Positions 1-8,286 of a DNA stretch of 64,000 nucleotides are shown here, piece by piece. The stretch comes from Rossellomorea pakistanensis (GTDB lineage: Bacteria; Bacillota; Bacilli; Bacillales; Bacillaceae_B), in NCBI RefSeq assembly GCF_016908495.1, contig NZ_JAFBDZ010000001.1, positions 1,178,001 to 1,242,000 on the forward strand. Direction: 5' to 3'. Under the pieces are notes generated by a model. That model was not told where the DNA came from. It ran no database searches and saw nothing but the letters and a program-made list of their open reading frames with translations. Every line of letters begins with the position of its first letter. Positions within the stretch are counted from its first letter, which is position 1. Made by a program: the position numbers and the translations under genes.

Positions 1-53
1 TTAAAGTATAAAATAAAAACAGCATCTAAACAAGAATAGGATGGAACGATTGA

Positions 54-1514
54 TTACCGATCTGGATCTTTAGGGTGTAAATATCTAGCTCTCCTGTTTT
101 TTAGTGGCATTGGAGTGCGTATAAATACATCACGAAACGCTCTGAAATTAAATGGAATGAATGGCCACATATAAGGGACATCGAAGGATTTAATTCTGCA
201 GAGATAAACCATCCAAACGAATACTCCAATGACGAACCCATAAACACCAAATAGAGCAGTCGAAATTAATAAGACTATGCGAATAATACGATTCGCTAAA
301 CTCATTTCATAGCTTGGTGTTGCAAAGGTTCCAATAGCTACGATTGCAAGGTACAACACCACTTCATTGACGAAAAGCCCTACCTCAACGGCAACTTGTC
401 CGATCATCAGTGCAGCAACTAACCCTAATGCTGTAGCTAAAGAAGAGGGTGTATGAATCGCAGCCATCCTTAACATATCAATCCCGGCTTCAATAATCAG
501 GAATTGGAAGATCAGTGGAATTTCTCCAGTCTCGTTCGGACCAATAAATTGAAAATTAGATGGCAATAACTCTGGTTGCATAGCAAATAAAAAATATAAT
601 GGTAAAAGAAAAATCGACGCCCATACTGCTAAAAAACGAACAAATCGAAAATAAGCCCCTACTAATGGTTTATTTCGGTATTCTTCAGCATGTTGTAGGT
701 GATGCCAAAAGGTTGTGGGTGTAATCATCACACTTGGCGATCCATCAACCATAATACAAACATGCCCGTCATATAAATGTGCTGCTGCAGTATCTGGTCT
801 CTCTGTATAGCGAACCATTGGATAAGGGTTCCAGTGCCGCCCTGAAATAAACTCTTCCAACGTTTTTTCCGCCATCGGCAGGGCATCAGTGTCAATTTTC
901 TCTAATGAATCTTTAATCTTTTTAACTAATTTTGGATCAGCTATATCCTCTAAATAGCAAACTACTATATCCGTTTTCGACCTACGTCCAATTTGCATAT
1001 ATTCCATTCTTAAGGACCGATCACGAATTCTTCTTCTCGTTAAAGCAGTATTAAAAACAATCGTTTCAACAAACCCGTCTCTAGACCCCCGAACAACCCT
1101 CTCAAGGTCTGGTTCTTCTGGACCTCGTACCGGATATGTACGTGCATCAATAATAATTACCTCATCTATACCATCTACAACAAGTGCAGTTGGACCAGAT
1201 AATACCTTATCAACAACACTATGTAATTCATCTGTCTTCTCAATTTCTATATATGGGATATACGTTTTTAATAGCTTTTCTATCGTATTTCCATCTAACT
1301 GCTCTTCTTCTAAATCCGCCAAAAGCTTCATAATAAAGTGCATAATATCGTCTTTAACAAATCCATCTATTAAAAACATCGCCATATTTCTGCCTGCATA
1401 ATGCAAATCTAACTGAATGACATCAAAGCTTTTATCTACTGCTAGGACATCTTTTAAGAAATTTATATTTTCATTTATATTTTTAGAAACTGGTTTTTTA
1501 TTTTGATCTCCCAT
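54..1514 (-). CDS. spoVAF: GerA-family spore protein, SpoVAF-like
   Basis: GerA A-subunit family membrane protein of the spore inner membrane, about the length of SpoVAF. The N-terminal 300 residues are cytosolic and hold the conserved stretch with VRGSRDGFVE and TALTRRRIRD; about four hydrophobic segments follow (SLATALGLVAALMIGQ, NEVVLYLAIVAIGTFATP and others), then a basic tail. The start at 1514 is chosen because GGAGTGAG lies 7 bases upstream; an ATG at 1535 would add seven residues. SpoVAF is thought to help the SpoVA dipicolinate channel, but no spoVA genes are visible; the left neighbour is outside the window. It could be another GerA-type receptor subunit, although no B or C subunit is adjacent. 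Confidence 0.8.
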   Translation of the reverse strand: MGDQNKKPVSKNINENINFLKDVLAVDKSFDVIQLDLHYAGRNMAMFLIDGFVKDDIMHFIMKLLADLEEEQLDGNTIEKLLKTYIPYIEIEKTDELHSVVDKVLSGPTALVVDGIDEVIIIDARTYPVRGPEEPDLERVVRGSRDGFVETIVFNTALTRRRIRDRSLRMEYMQIGRRSKTDIVVCYLEDIADPKLVKKIKDSLEKIDTDALPMAEKTLEEFISGRHWNPYPMVRYTERPDTAAAHLYDGHVCIMVDGSPSVMITPTTFWHHLQHAEEYRNKPLVGAYFRFVRFLAVWASIFLLPLYFLFAMQPELLPSNFQFIGPNETGEIPLIFQFLIIEAGIDMLRMAAIHTPSSLATALGLVAALMIGQVAVEVGLFVNEVVLYLAIVAIGTFATPSYEMSLANRIIRIVLLISTALFGVYGFVIGVFVWMVYLCRIKSFDVPYMWPFIPFNFRAFRDVFIRTPMPLKNRRARYLHPKDPDR

Positions 1515-1650
1515 AGCCAATCTCACTCCATTCATCTATCTTCCATCCTAGACATCAACCCTTAAAAACATACTTATAATTCATAAAATGACAGCTTGTT
1601 TCATAGAATGGTTCCAAACAATCTATCTAAGAAACTGGGGTGAGAAAATT

Positions 1651-2526
1651 ATGAAGGAAAAAATAAAGGTATTACTCCCGGTGATTTCTTTTCTTTCAAT
1701 CGTAATCATTGCCAGTCTAATGATTTATAAACCGTTAGCAAAAGAAAGTATAATCTTCTTTCCTATAGATGATAAAGCTTTCTATAAATCCGCTAAAACT
1801 AATATTAACTTAGAAGATATCAAGAAGAAGCCTTATCAAATTGATTGGAAAATATCTTCAACTTTGAGTCAGGTTGCTTACTTACGCCAAGATATAAGCT
1901 TTTTATTTATGAATGGTATACTGAAAGCGAAGATGAGTAAATGGGAGCAAAACACAGATGAAATCATTGAAGAAAAAACAGTAGAAGGGAAAGAGAGCAG
2001 TCTCATAGAAGCGATTTCTTTCCATTATTCAGAGATACATGAAACAGAGGATGACATTACAAGTTCTCAAAAGATGTCAGAAGACCAATTATATGTTATT
2101 GACTCTAACTTTCATCCGTTGACAACTTTCCAAAAACCTAGTAATAAAAATGAAGAAGAATGGAAATCAACTTTAGATCGAGTCACCAAACAACAACTCG
2201 ATTATTCTTGGAATAAAGTGATTATGGAAAACCAAATCGATTTAAATCAATATATCCAAATGCCATTAACGGCACTTTCATCATACAATGACTCACCCTT
2301 AAATGGATTCACTCCTGAGCAGTGGAAATTTGTTGTGGGCAATTTATGGGAAGGATTATATAAAAACTACTTTCTTGGCATAAAAAAGCAGGATGGCACT
2401 GTTGTCGAATCAGTTGGAAGTACTATCCCACTCTTACTATTTCATAAAAACAAAAAGGAATTACTTGTCATAACTACCACAAAAGATGGAGAATCGGTGC
2501 TGTTAAAACAAGCTTTACCTTTTTAA
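1651..2526 (+). CDS. Membrane-anchored protein of unknown function
   Basis: I do not recognise this 291-residue protein. It starts with a short basic stretch (MKEKIKV) and one hydrophobic segment of about 20 residues (VISFLSIVIIASLMIY), so it is probably anchored in the membrane with the rest outside. The remainder is charged, Lys/Glu rich, has no cysteines or obvious repeats, and ends with a strand-like stretch (KKELLVITTTKDGES). The start at 1651 follows GGGGTGAG by 6 bases; an in-frame ATG at 1588 lacks a ribosome binding site. It is divergent from the spoVAF-like gene, with about 135 bases between the two starts, so the two may share a regulatory region. Confidence 0.7.
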   Translation: MKEKIKVLLPVISFLSIVIIASLMIYKPLAKESIIFFPIDDKAFYKSAKTNINLEDIKKKPYQIDWKISSTLSQVAYLRQDISFLFMNGILKAKMSKWEQNTDEIIEEKTVEGKESSLIEAISFHYSEIHETEDDITSSQKMSEDQLYVIDSNFHPLTTFQKPSNKNEEEWKSTLDRVTKQQLDYSWNKVIMENQIDLNQYIQMPLTALSSYNDSPLNGFTPEQWKFVVGNLWEGLYKNYFLGIKKQDGTVVESVGSTIPLLLFHKNKKELLVITTTKDGESVLLKQALPF

Positions 2527-2532
2527 ATTAGA

Positions 2533-2750
2533 TTGTTTTTGCAAACATTGTTGTTATTTGAAAAAGGGTTGGTTGCAGCGAAAGGATGTTCGTTTTCCGC
2601 GTGGCGGGCAGTGAGCCTCCTCGTCACCTTGCTCCTGCTAAGGTCTCACCTGTCCCGCTTCTCCCGCAGGTGTCTCGCACCTGCAGCAAAGACCAACCTT
2701 TTTACAAAAATTATGTTCTTAAAACAACACTCTTTTAGAAAACTGTCTTA
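2533..2750 (+). repeat. Dispersed palindromic repeat, copy A (fullest)
   Basis: About 218 bases that recur elsewhere in the window. The left end (TTTGCAAACATTGTTGTTAT, then GGTTGGTTGCAGCGAAAGG) matches 60326 and 63451. The right end (TTATGTTCTTAAAACAACAC, then TTTTAGAAAACTGTCTTA) matches 63541-63582 and, inverted, 6260-6320. The GC-rich core has complementary arms (GCGGGCAGTGAG against CTCACCTGTCCCGC), so the element could fold into a long hairpin. It lies directly after the stop of the upstream gene. The open frame inside it reads only repeat sequence and is not a gene. I recall similar GC-rich palindromic repeats from other Bacillus genomes. Confidence 0.75.
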
Positions 2751-2799
2751 AAACAAGTCGAAGGTATTATAAATAAAGCAATTGAGAAAACAGCCCATT

Positions 2800-4353
2800 T
2801 TAAAGTTGTTCTTCTAGTCTATCAACTAGTTGTTGATAGCTTTTTTCTTTTGGGTTTAATTCTAAAGCTTTTTTTGCATGGGTTAATGCCGTTTTTAGAT
2901 CTGCCTTGTCACCCAGGACTAATGCTAAATTATAATGGGCTTCATGGAATTCAGGTTCGATTTCAATTGCTTTCCGTAAGTGCGTTTCGGCATTATTAAT
3001 ATCACCTTGCTTTATTTCCACATAAGAAAGCAGAAAATATGTTTGCGCATTCGGCTCCCCATCTTTAACTACTTCAGAAAGCATCGAGGCAGCTTCTTCA
3101 AAATCCTGATCCTCGATTCTTTGCTGGGCAAGTCCGTTAATAGTCTCTGAATTCAGAGATCTGCCAAACCCTCCAAAGCCTACAAAAAGAGATGCACTTA
3201 CGATGGCGGCACTTAAAAACATATAAAGGATTTGTGAAAGCCATTTCTTCTTCTTTGGAAAGTGAACAATACCTGTTGCTAGAAAGCCGCCAATTAGACC
3301 ACCTATATGTCCAGCATTGTCAATTCCGGGAATCGTAAATCCTAGAATTAGATTCAAAATAATGACTGCAATGACGTTCATTCCCATAGTACGAAAAAAA
3401 GTACCTGGGTGTGTAGCCCCAAAATATAATAATGCCCCAAAACAGCCAAAGATTGCACCGCTTGCACCCGCGGAAAGGTTAGAGGTAAATACGAAACTCC
3501 CGAGTGTCCCGGTAATTCCAGAGAAAAGGTAGATGAATAGAAACCGTCCTCGCCCATAAATTCTTTCCACTGCACTACCAAGAAAATAGAGAGCTAATGT
3601 ATTCATGAGTAAATGTAAGAATCCAATATGGAGAAAGATTGGCGTAATGAACCTCCACCACTCACCATCAAGGATCAGCGGGTTATACTTTGCACCATAC
3701 TTGATTAAAGTTTCTGGATTTTGACTTCCACCATTCATCTCTAAGAGTCCGAAGATGATTAACTGAACAACAATAAAGAAATTCGTAAAAAAGGGTTTCC
3801 CATTTTTAAATAGTGAGCGTTCTTTTTCAACTTGTTTGCTCGCATTTGTAAGGACCATTTCCTTTAATACTTGGACTTCAGTGTCACTATATTCTTCTTT
3901 TAGGCTCCACATACCCTTTGTATCATCAATTAGTGAAAGAAAACCTTCTGTTCTTGATTGCCCATTCGATTCATCAATTAGATACGAGTGTACGTCCGTT
4001 CTCTTTGTATTAGGAAATACATATGGCTCCCTAAAAAAATGTTCGTAATCATCCACTGGCGGATATTGACTAACATAAACATTTGTAACAGATAGATTCC
4101 TTTTCCCAAAGCTCTTTCTGATTTTTTCAGCATTAAGTGAGGTTAATTCTATATCCCTCTTCACCCAATTACCCCAATCCAAATCGTATCGAAGTAACCG
4201 AATCAGCGGCGCTTTCTTTTCTGAAAAATTCTCCAACCAAAGCTCCTGATGATTGCTAGACAGTGTAATGATTCGATATTTCTTTTCAACTACGAGAGCA
4301 TATGCGATTCTCCAAAATAAATAATTCAACCGAAAATTCACTTTATCCTCCAC
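2800..4353 (-). CDS. gluP: Rhomboid intramembrane serine protease GluP (YqgP)
   Basis: Rhomboid protease of 517 residues, close to the usual length for the Bacillus protein. The N-terminal cytosolic domain (about 1-185) precedes a rhomboid core with HxGxxHLLMN near 242-251, the catalytic serine in GASG (Ser298) and the catalytic histidine in DNAGHIGG (His349). The C-terminal part (about 403-515) holds TPR-like repeats of the form AxxHLRKAIEIEPxxxEAHYNLA. In B. subtilis GluP cleaves membrane proteins such as the magnesium transporter MgtE. It is followed downstream by the copy A repeat and divergent from yqgO. Both catalytic residues are present, so it should be active. Confidence 0.93.
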   Translation of the reverse strand: MEDKVNFRLNYLFWRIAYALVVEKKYRIITLSSNHQELWLENFSEKKAPLIRLLRYDLDWGNWVKRDIELTSLNAEKIRKSFGKRNLSVTNVYVSQYPPVDDYEHFFREPYVFPNTKRTDVHSYLIDESNGQSRTEGFLSLIDDTKGMWSLKEEYSDTEVQVLKEMVLTNASKQVEKERSLFKNGKPFFTNFFIVVQLIIFGLLEMNGGSQNPETLIKYGAKYNPLILDGEWWRFITPIFLHIGFLHLLMNTLALYFLGSAVERIYGRGRFLFIYLFSGITGTLGSFVFTSNLSAGASGAIFGCFGALLYFGATHPGTFFRTMGMNVIAVIILNLILGFTIPGIDNAGHIGGLIGGFLATGIVHFPKKKKWLSQILYMFLSAAIVSASLFVGFGGFGRSLNSETINGLAQQRIEDQDFEEAASMLSEVVKDGEPNAQTYFLLSYVEIKQGDINNAETHLRKAIEIEPEFHEAHYNLALVLGDKADLKTALTHAKKALELNPKEKSYQQLVDRLEEQL

Positions 4354-4541
4354 TTTCTTCTAAGTCAATTATATTTATTACTATACTGATGCACTAACTA
4401 AAATGAAAGTAAATAGGTACTAAATCAAGATATTCAAACGATCAGAAATGTTACCAACGTCATAAATTAATGAATATCATTTCTTCTATAATAAGGATAA
4501 AAAAGCAAATACTTCACAAAATAAAAGTAGGAGGTTGATAT

Positions 4542-4724
4542 ATGATGAATGGATTATTAAAATGGCTTACAGTTGGAACATTTCTCTATATGTGTTATCG
4601 TAATCGCTATCGTTTATTAAATGTATTACTTGGTAATTTTTATATTCGAAAGGCAGTCGTGGGGGCTTCGATGAAAATCCCTGGAGTCCGTTCCCTATTT
4701 CTTCAGAGCTCATTTCGTTCGTAA
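4542..4724 (+). CDS. yqgO: Small conserved protein YqgO
   Basis: A 60-residue basic protein with one weak hydrophobic segment near the N-terminus (WLTVGTFLYMCY) followed by an Arg-rich turn and RKAVVGASMKIPG. A strong ribosome binding site, AGGAGG, lies 7 bases before the ATG, which supports a real gene despite its size. Position between gluP and yqgN matches the small yqgO gene of B. subtilis. Function is unknown. The second ATG directly after the first could also start translation. Confidence 0.7.
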   Translation: MMNGLLKWLTVGTFLYMCYRNRYRLLNVLLGNFYIRKAVVGASMKIPGVRSLFLQSSFRS

Positions 4725-4852
4725 GAGGGTTGTTAGTAAGAGATTGGAACCACTATGCTTTTCCATATAGGAGATGTCCCTAAAGATTTCTTCTATATAT
4801 TTAAGTTGTGGTTCCTGACATCTTTTTATTGGACAGTGCCTCTTCTTTTTCA

Positions 4853-5635
4853 CTAATAAATGATTAAGACGAACAGTCCTGGCAATGTACAAGCTACAAA
4901 ATTAACTACTTCATTATTTACAGGTACGATGCCTTTTACTTTCTCCGTTGAAAAAGAACAATGATTTGTTGCTTCCGTTCTCATTCCACAACGACAACAT
5001 TGATACTCGACTTGAACGGAAGCCCCAAGCATTGTGTCCACTATACTTCCAAGAAACCCTAACGATGATAGGATGATGATCTCATCAATCGTCATAGATG
5101 GAGCCATTATGTATGAAAACAAGATAATAACAATAGAACCTAGTAGACTGGATAACGTTCCTACCAATGAAATGGCCCCTGAGGTACCTTTCTCTACTCT
5201 CTTAAGAGTTCTAAGAGAAAATGGTTTTCCTTTACTTAATGGACCGATTTCAGAAGCCCATGTATCAGAGTTGGCGGCTGCTATAGAGACTAGAAAAGCA
5301 AAAAAGAAGCTAGATTCATTTGTTCCCATATAAAGAATGGAAAAAATGGCAGCGGGACCACCGTTTGCAAATACTTGCTGCCAATCACGCTTAGAGGTTT
5401 TCGCTAATTTCTGGTCGATCGCATGCTTCTGCCCCTTTTTGAATCTTGACCAAAAGCTAGAAGAAACAAAAAACACCCCTAAAATAATCAACCCATCCCA
5501 GCCGAAAGCAGCACCAATGACTATCCCTACAACAGAAGCTGAGAACGCACCAGATAAAGAAAGATTGGATGAATACCAGCCTAAAGCGCTAATCAAGACA
5601 ATAAATATATAGAGAACTGGTGTAAATTCATTCAC
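4853..5635 (-). CDS. DUF92 family integral membrane protein
   Basis: Polytopic membrane protein of the DUF92 family (260 residues). The conserved pattern is visible: hydrophobic helices, the motif NSDTWASEIGPLSKGKP around the middle, then GTSGAISLVGTLSSLLGS, and a C-terminal segment with Cys-rich YQCCRCG and VVNFVACTLPG. Plant and cyanobacterial relatives include a phytyl-phosphate kinase, but the substrate here is unknown. I place the start at a GTG at 5635, preceded by AGAGG at 9 bases; an upstream in-frame ATG at 5746 would overlap yqgN by over 100 bases and give a non-family N-terminus. It overlaps the end of yqgN by 8 bases, so translation is probably coupled. Confidence 0.85.
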   Translation of the reverse strand: MNEFTPVLYIFIVLISALGWYSSNLSLSGAFSASVVGIVIGAAFGWDGLIILGVFFVSSSFWSRFKKGQKHAIDQKLAKTSKRDWQQVFANGGPAAIFSILYMGTNESSFFFAFLVSIAAANSDTWASEIGPLSKGKPFSLRTLKRVEKGTSGAISLVGTLSSLLGSIVIILFSYIMAPSMTIDEIIILSSLGFLGSIVDTMLGASVQVEYQCCRCGMRTEATNHCSFSTEKVKGIVPVNNEVVNFVACTLPGLFVLIIY

Positions 5636-6191
5636 AGGAGATATCCTCTGCTTCTGATAAAATTGACTGAACAGGAAGATCGAAGGATTCAATCGGAATA
5701 GATTCAACGACCTGCTCCTTAAAGGCGAGTGAGACTGTGCTTCCACGGTAGTTTTCTAAAAAACGATCATAGTACCCGCCCCCAAAGCCTAAACGATATC
5801 CGTGTCGTGTAAAGGCGAGACCTGGTACAATGACTAAATCCATCTCATCAGAGGTTACACTTACAGTTTTAGATGGGATTGGTTCAAGTAAGCCGAAATA
5901 AACCTTTTCAAGTTGAGTAAATGAAGTAATGGTACGAAAATCCATTGTTTTATCTGAAGAAATACATTTGGGAACAGCTATTTGTTTATTTTCTTCCCAG
6001 CCTCTTTTCACTATATCCCATGTATGAACCTCAGGAAAGTTTGAAATCGTAAGGCTAATCACATTGCTTTTTTTCCATTGATTGGACGCGAATAACCTTC
6101 TTGTTATTTCATATGACTTCTGCTCGTATTCCTGTTTAGACATGGAAGACATGAGCTTGATTTGCGCTTCTCTAAATTGTTTTTTATTCAT
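5628..6191 (-). CDS. yqgN: 5-formyltetrahydrofolate cyclo-ligase (YqgN)
   Basis: Converts 5-formyl-tetrahydrofolate to 5,10-methenyl-tetrahydrofolate using ATP, salvaging folate stored in dormant cells. The family signature is complete: an N-terminal Lys/Arg helix, VIVPGLAF in the middle and the glycine-rich nucleotide loop YRLGFGGGYYDRFL near residues 130-145. At 187 residues it has the usual length. It lies downstream of rpmG with the copy D repeat and terminator between, and overlaps the DUF92 gene. Confidence 0.93.
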   Translation of the reverse strand: MNKKQFREAQIKLMSSMSKQEYEQKSYEITRRLFASNQWKKSNVISLTISNFPEVHTWDIVKRGWEENKQIAVPKCISSDKTMDFRTITSFTQLEKVYFGLLEPIPSKTVSVTSDEMDLVIVPGLAFTRHGYRLGFGGGYYDRFLENYRGSTVSLAFKEQVVESIPIESFDLPVQSILSEAEDISCE

Positions 6192-6259
6192 AAGTTCAAC
6201 CTGCTTTCTGACATCGTTTCATATCATTTCGTCTTCATGTTCAAATATCCCTTTTTAAA

Positions 6260-6330
6260 TGGCTGTTTTCTATAGGTTATTTTTTTTTAAGAACATAAGT
6301 TTTTATAAAAAGGTTGGTTGGAGTGGAAAC
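6260..6330 (-). repeat. Dispersed palindromic repeat, copy D (one end only, inverted)
   Basis: The sequence GGCTGTTTTCTATAGG, then TTTAAGAACATAAGTTTTTA and GGTTGGTTGGAGTGG, is the reverse complement of the right end of copies A and C. The GC-rich core and left end are absent. It lies between yqgN and rpmG, and its GGTTGG box forms part of a terminator. Confidence 0.65.
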
Positions 6331-6344
6331 CAACCCCTTTTTTT
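6316..6344. terminator. Hairpin terminator built on the repeat end
   Basis: GGTTGG and CCAACC (6316-6321 and 6330-6335) form a 6-bp stem. On the plus strand it is followed by CCTTTTTTT, and on the minus strand by a second AACC and TTTTTAT, so it can stop transcription both ways. On the minus strand it would terminate rpmG ahead of yqgN. Confidence 0.5.
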
Positions 6345-6400
6345 ATGACAACATGTTTACGAGAAAACAACAAAAAAAGCAGCGGAGATAATCCAGCTGC

Positions 6401-6550
6401 TTACTTTGTTTCGCGATGTAATGTTACACGTTTTAATTTAGGGCAATATTTTTTAAGCTCTAAACGATCAGGGTTGTTACGTTTATTTTTTGTAGTAATA
6501 TAATTACGCTCACCTGTTTCAGTGCAAGCTAAAGTAATGTTTACACGCAT
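6401..6550 (-). CDS. rpmG: 50S ribosomal protein L33 (zinc-free type)
   Basis: A 49-residue protein matching L33 throughout: [20 protein letters not shown] at the start and [20 protein letters not shown] at the end. Only two cysteines are present, at about positions 9 and 35, and neither CxxC pair of zinc-binding L33 exists, so this is a C-minus form. A GGAGGG ribosome binding site precedes the ATG. In B. subtilis the C-minus paralogue is under zinc control, but I see no Zur operator upstream here. The locus corresponds to rpmGA of B. subtilis. Confidence 0.95.
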   Translation of the reverse strand: MRVNITLACTETGERNYITTKNKRNNPDRLELKKYCPKLKRVTLHRETK

Positions 6551-6612
6551 CGTTATATCCCTCCAAACATTCGTAAAACTTCATCTCTTCATACGACCTT
6601 TATATAATATCA

Positions 6613-7224
6613 TTATTTGAAGGGAAATGCTAGTCTGTTTTTCATCCCATAATGGATTTTTCTAATTTGATCCCTGCAGACATTTTGTATCGCAAAGACT
6701 GTTCCTTCTATAGACTCGTTTGGTTTTAATAAGATATCAAGGCTATATACGGCAATAGAAGGTCCCTTTAGTAATGGCTGGTAGGCTAAATGACCGCTTT
6801 TCAAGGTTTCTCTCCACATTTCAACGCCTTGATCTGTTAATGGATAGAGTGATTTCCTTACTAAAATTCCTTCCTGTAACGATAGATCAACTAATGTTGT
6901 TGAAGAAGAATATTTCCATATTGCATGACTTTTAGGAGAGGTAAAGCTTATATGGTTCCTTTCCTCACGATTAAATTCTAATAAGTAAAACAGCTTTAAC
7001 CTTTGGTGCGTGTTTAATGTATTACAGATCCTAAATGAATTTCGCTGGATATCTTTATAATAAGAAGTAGCTATATCAATCTCAAAGCCATGCCAAATTG
7101 TATTTTCTTTCACTTGCTTCAATGAATGACAATGGCTCTGCTTCATCCATGCAAATACTTCACAAGAGAAAAGGTTCCTGGTCATTTTATCACGATTGAT
7201 TGGTTGAGATAGATTTATACTCAT
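6613..7224 (-). CDS. Unknown protein, last gene of the glycan-type operon
   Basis: A 203-residue soluble protein with no signal or membrane segment; I do not recognise it. The middle reads like strands of a beta-sandwich (RLKLFYLLEF, HAIWKYSSSTTLVDLSL), which loosely recalls the N-terminal sandwich domain of glucoamylase-like enzymes, but this is only an impression. It begins 6 bases after the nucleotidyltransferase gene, with AGAGG as ribosome binding site, and so is surely co-transcribed. Position suggests a role with the sugar nucleotide and glycosyltransferase genes. Confidence 0.75.
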   Translation of the reverse strand: MSINLSQPINRDKMTRNLFSCEVFAWMKQSHCHSLKQVKENTIWHGFEIDIATSYYKDIQRNSFRICNTLNTHQRLKLFYLLEFNREERNHISFTSPKSHAIWKYSSSTTLVDLSLQEGILVRKSLYPLTDQGVEMWRETLKSGHLAYQPLLKGPSIAVYSLDILLKPNESIEGTVFAIQNVCRDQIRKIHYGMKNRLAFPFK

Positions 7225-7230
7225 ACGCCT

Positions 7231-8286
7231 CTACACCTTTTGCCATTGTTTAATTTTTTTTAAATAATAATTCGCAAATTCCTTTGCCAAATTTCTTCGA
7301 GAAGCTTTTGAATAAATAATAAACCCCTTTGAAGGTTCATCTATTATTCTTGTCCAGCCGCCGCTCCAATGAGAAATGAATATTTCTTCAGGACGATTAG
7401 AATATCGGCCATCGTGTTGATCTTGAAAGAGTAAATCTAGAACTTCTTGTTTCTTGTAAGATGGGCAAGGAGCTAATAATCTTGTAATATATTTACTATT
7501 GTGAGGATTTGTTTCACCATTTAGCGACTCGATATTTTCTAGCCAGTCCGAGTCAGGCAGGTAATCTAGTACCTCTGTCACATAGCCTCTTAAATAATCT
7601 TCTCTCGCCTTTCTGTAAGAGTCAGGACTCCCAATATCTCTCCAATAATCAGGTGTATTATAAACAAATACTCTTTCTTTATTTCTTAAGAGCGCTGGAA
7701 AAACATCCCTGCTAAAATCAGTTTCCCCCAAAAAAGGATATTCACGTATCACCCTTGGATCCATAACATAAATGCCTGTGTTAACCTGTTGAACATCAAG
7801 TTTATAATCATTAGGTTTTTCAACAAAGCTAACTAACTTTCCATTTTCATCACTATGACAAATTCCATACTCTAATGGATTCTCAACATTTTTTGAAACG
7901 ATGGTCACTAGTGCTTTTTTCTGGTTATGAAAATTCACTACATCTTCTATGGAAAGATTTGTGAAAGCATCTCCGCTTATGATGATAAAGGGCTCATCAA
8001 GTAAATCTTTAGCCTTAAAAATCCCACCAGCAGATCCTAATGGCTTATACTCGTTTAAATAAGTAATATTAACCCCCCACTCTTCACCGTTTCGAAAATA
8101 ATTCTTAATGCTTTCCCCCTTATAAAAGATGGTGATAAAAATATCGGTTATCCCAAATTCTTTTAATAGCTTAATACTATATTCCATAACGGGCTTATTC
8201 ATAATGGGAACCATAGGTTTAGGCGTTTTGAGGGTATAGGGTCTGAGTCTCTTTCCCTCTCCCCCTGCTAATATGACTCCTTTCAT
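7231..8286 (-). CDS. Sugar nucleotidyltransferase with relic phosphohexomutase tail
   Basis: Residues 1-235 form a complete nucleotidyltransferase of the glucose/mannose-1-phosphate type: MKGVILAGGEGKRLRPYTLK at the start, KPxxxVxxKPVxEY, the metal site SGDAF at about 105-109, and FVEKP. The C-terminal 80 residues (CPSYKKQEV near 274, DGRYSNRPEE, SGGWTRIIDEPSKGFIIYSKA) resemble domain IV of phosphomannomutase from bifunctional ManC-ManB proteins; the hexapeptide repeats and domains I-III found in those proteins are missing. It probably makes an NDP-sugar donor for the adjacent glycosyltransferase; whether GDP-mannose or another is unclear. Its start overlaps the upstream stop by four bases (ATGA), so translation is coupled. 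Confidence 0.85.
   Translation of the reverse strand: MKGVILAGGEGKRLRPYTLKTPKPMVPIMNKPVMEYSIKLLKEFGITDIFITIFYKGESIKNYFRNGEEWGVNITYLNEYKPLGSAGGIFKAKDLLDEPFIIISGDAFTNLSIEDVVNFHNQKKALVTIVSKNVENPLEYGICHSDENGKLVSFVEKPNDYKLDVQQVNTGIYVMDPRVIREYPFLGETDFSRDVFPALLRNKERVFVYNTPDYWRDIGSPDSYRKAREDYLRGYVTEVLDYLPDSDWLENIESLNGETNPHNSKYITRLLAPCPSYKKQEVLDLLFQDQHDGRYSNRPEEIFISHWSGGWTRIIDEPSKGFIIYSKASRRNLAKEFANYYLKKIKQWQKV

Noticed and set aside
2533..2751. 72-codon open frame after the unknown gene
   Set aside because: It lies entirely in the repeat copy A, has no ribosome binding site and consists of repeat-encoded residues.
6551..6612. Possible Zur box before rpmG
   Set aside because: The bases do not resemble the AAATCGTAAT/ATTACGATTT pattern.
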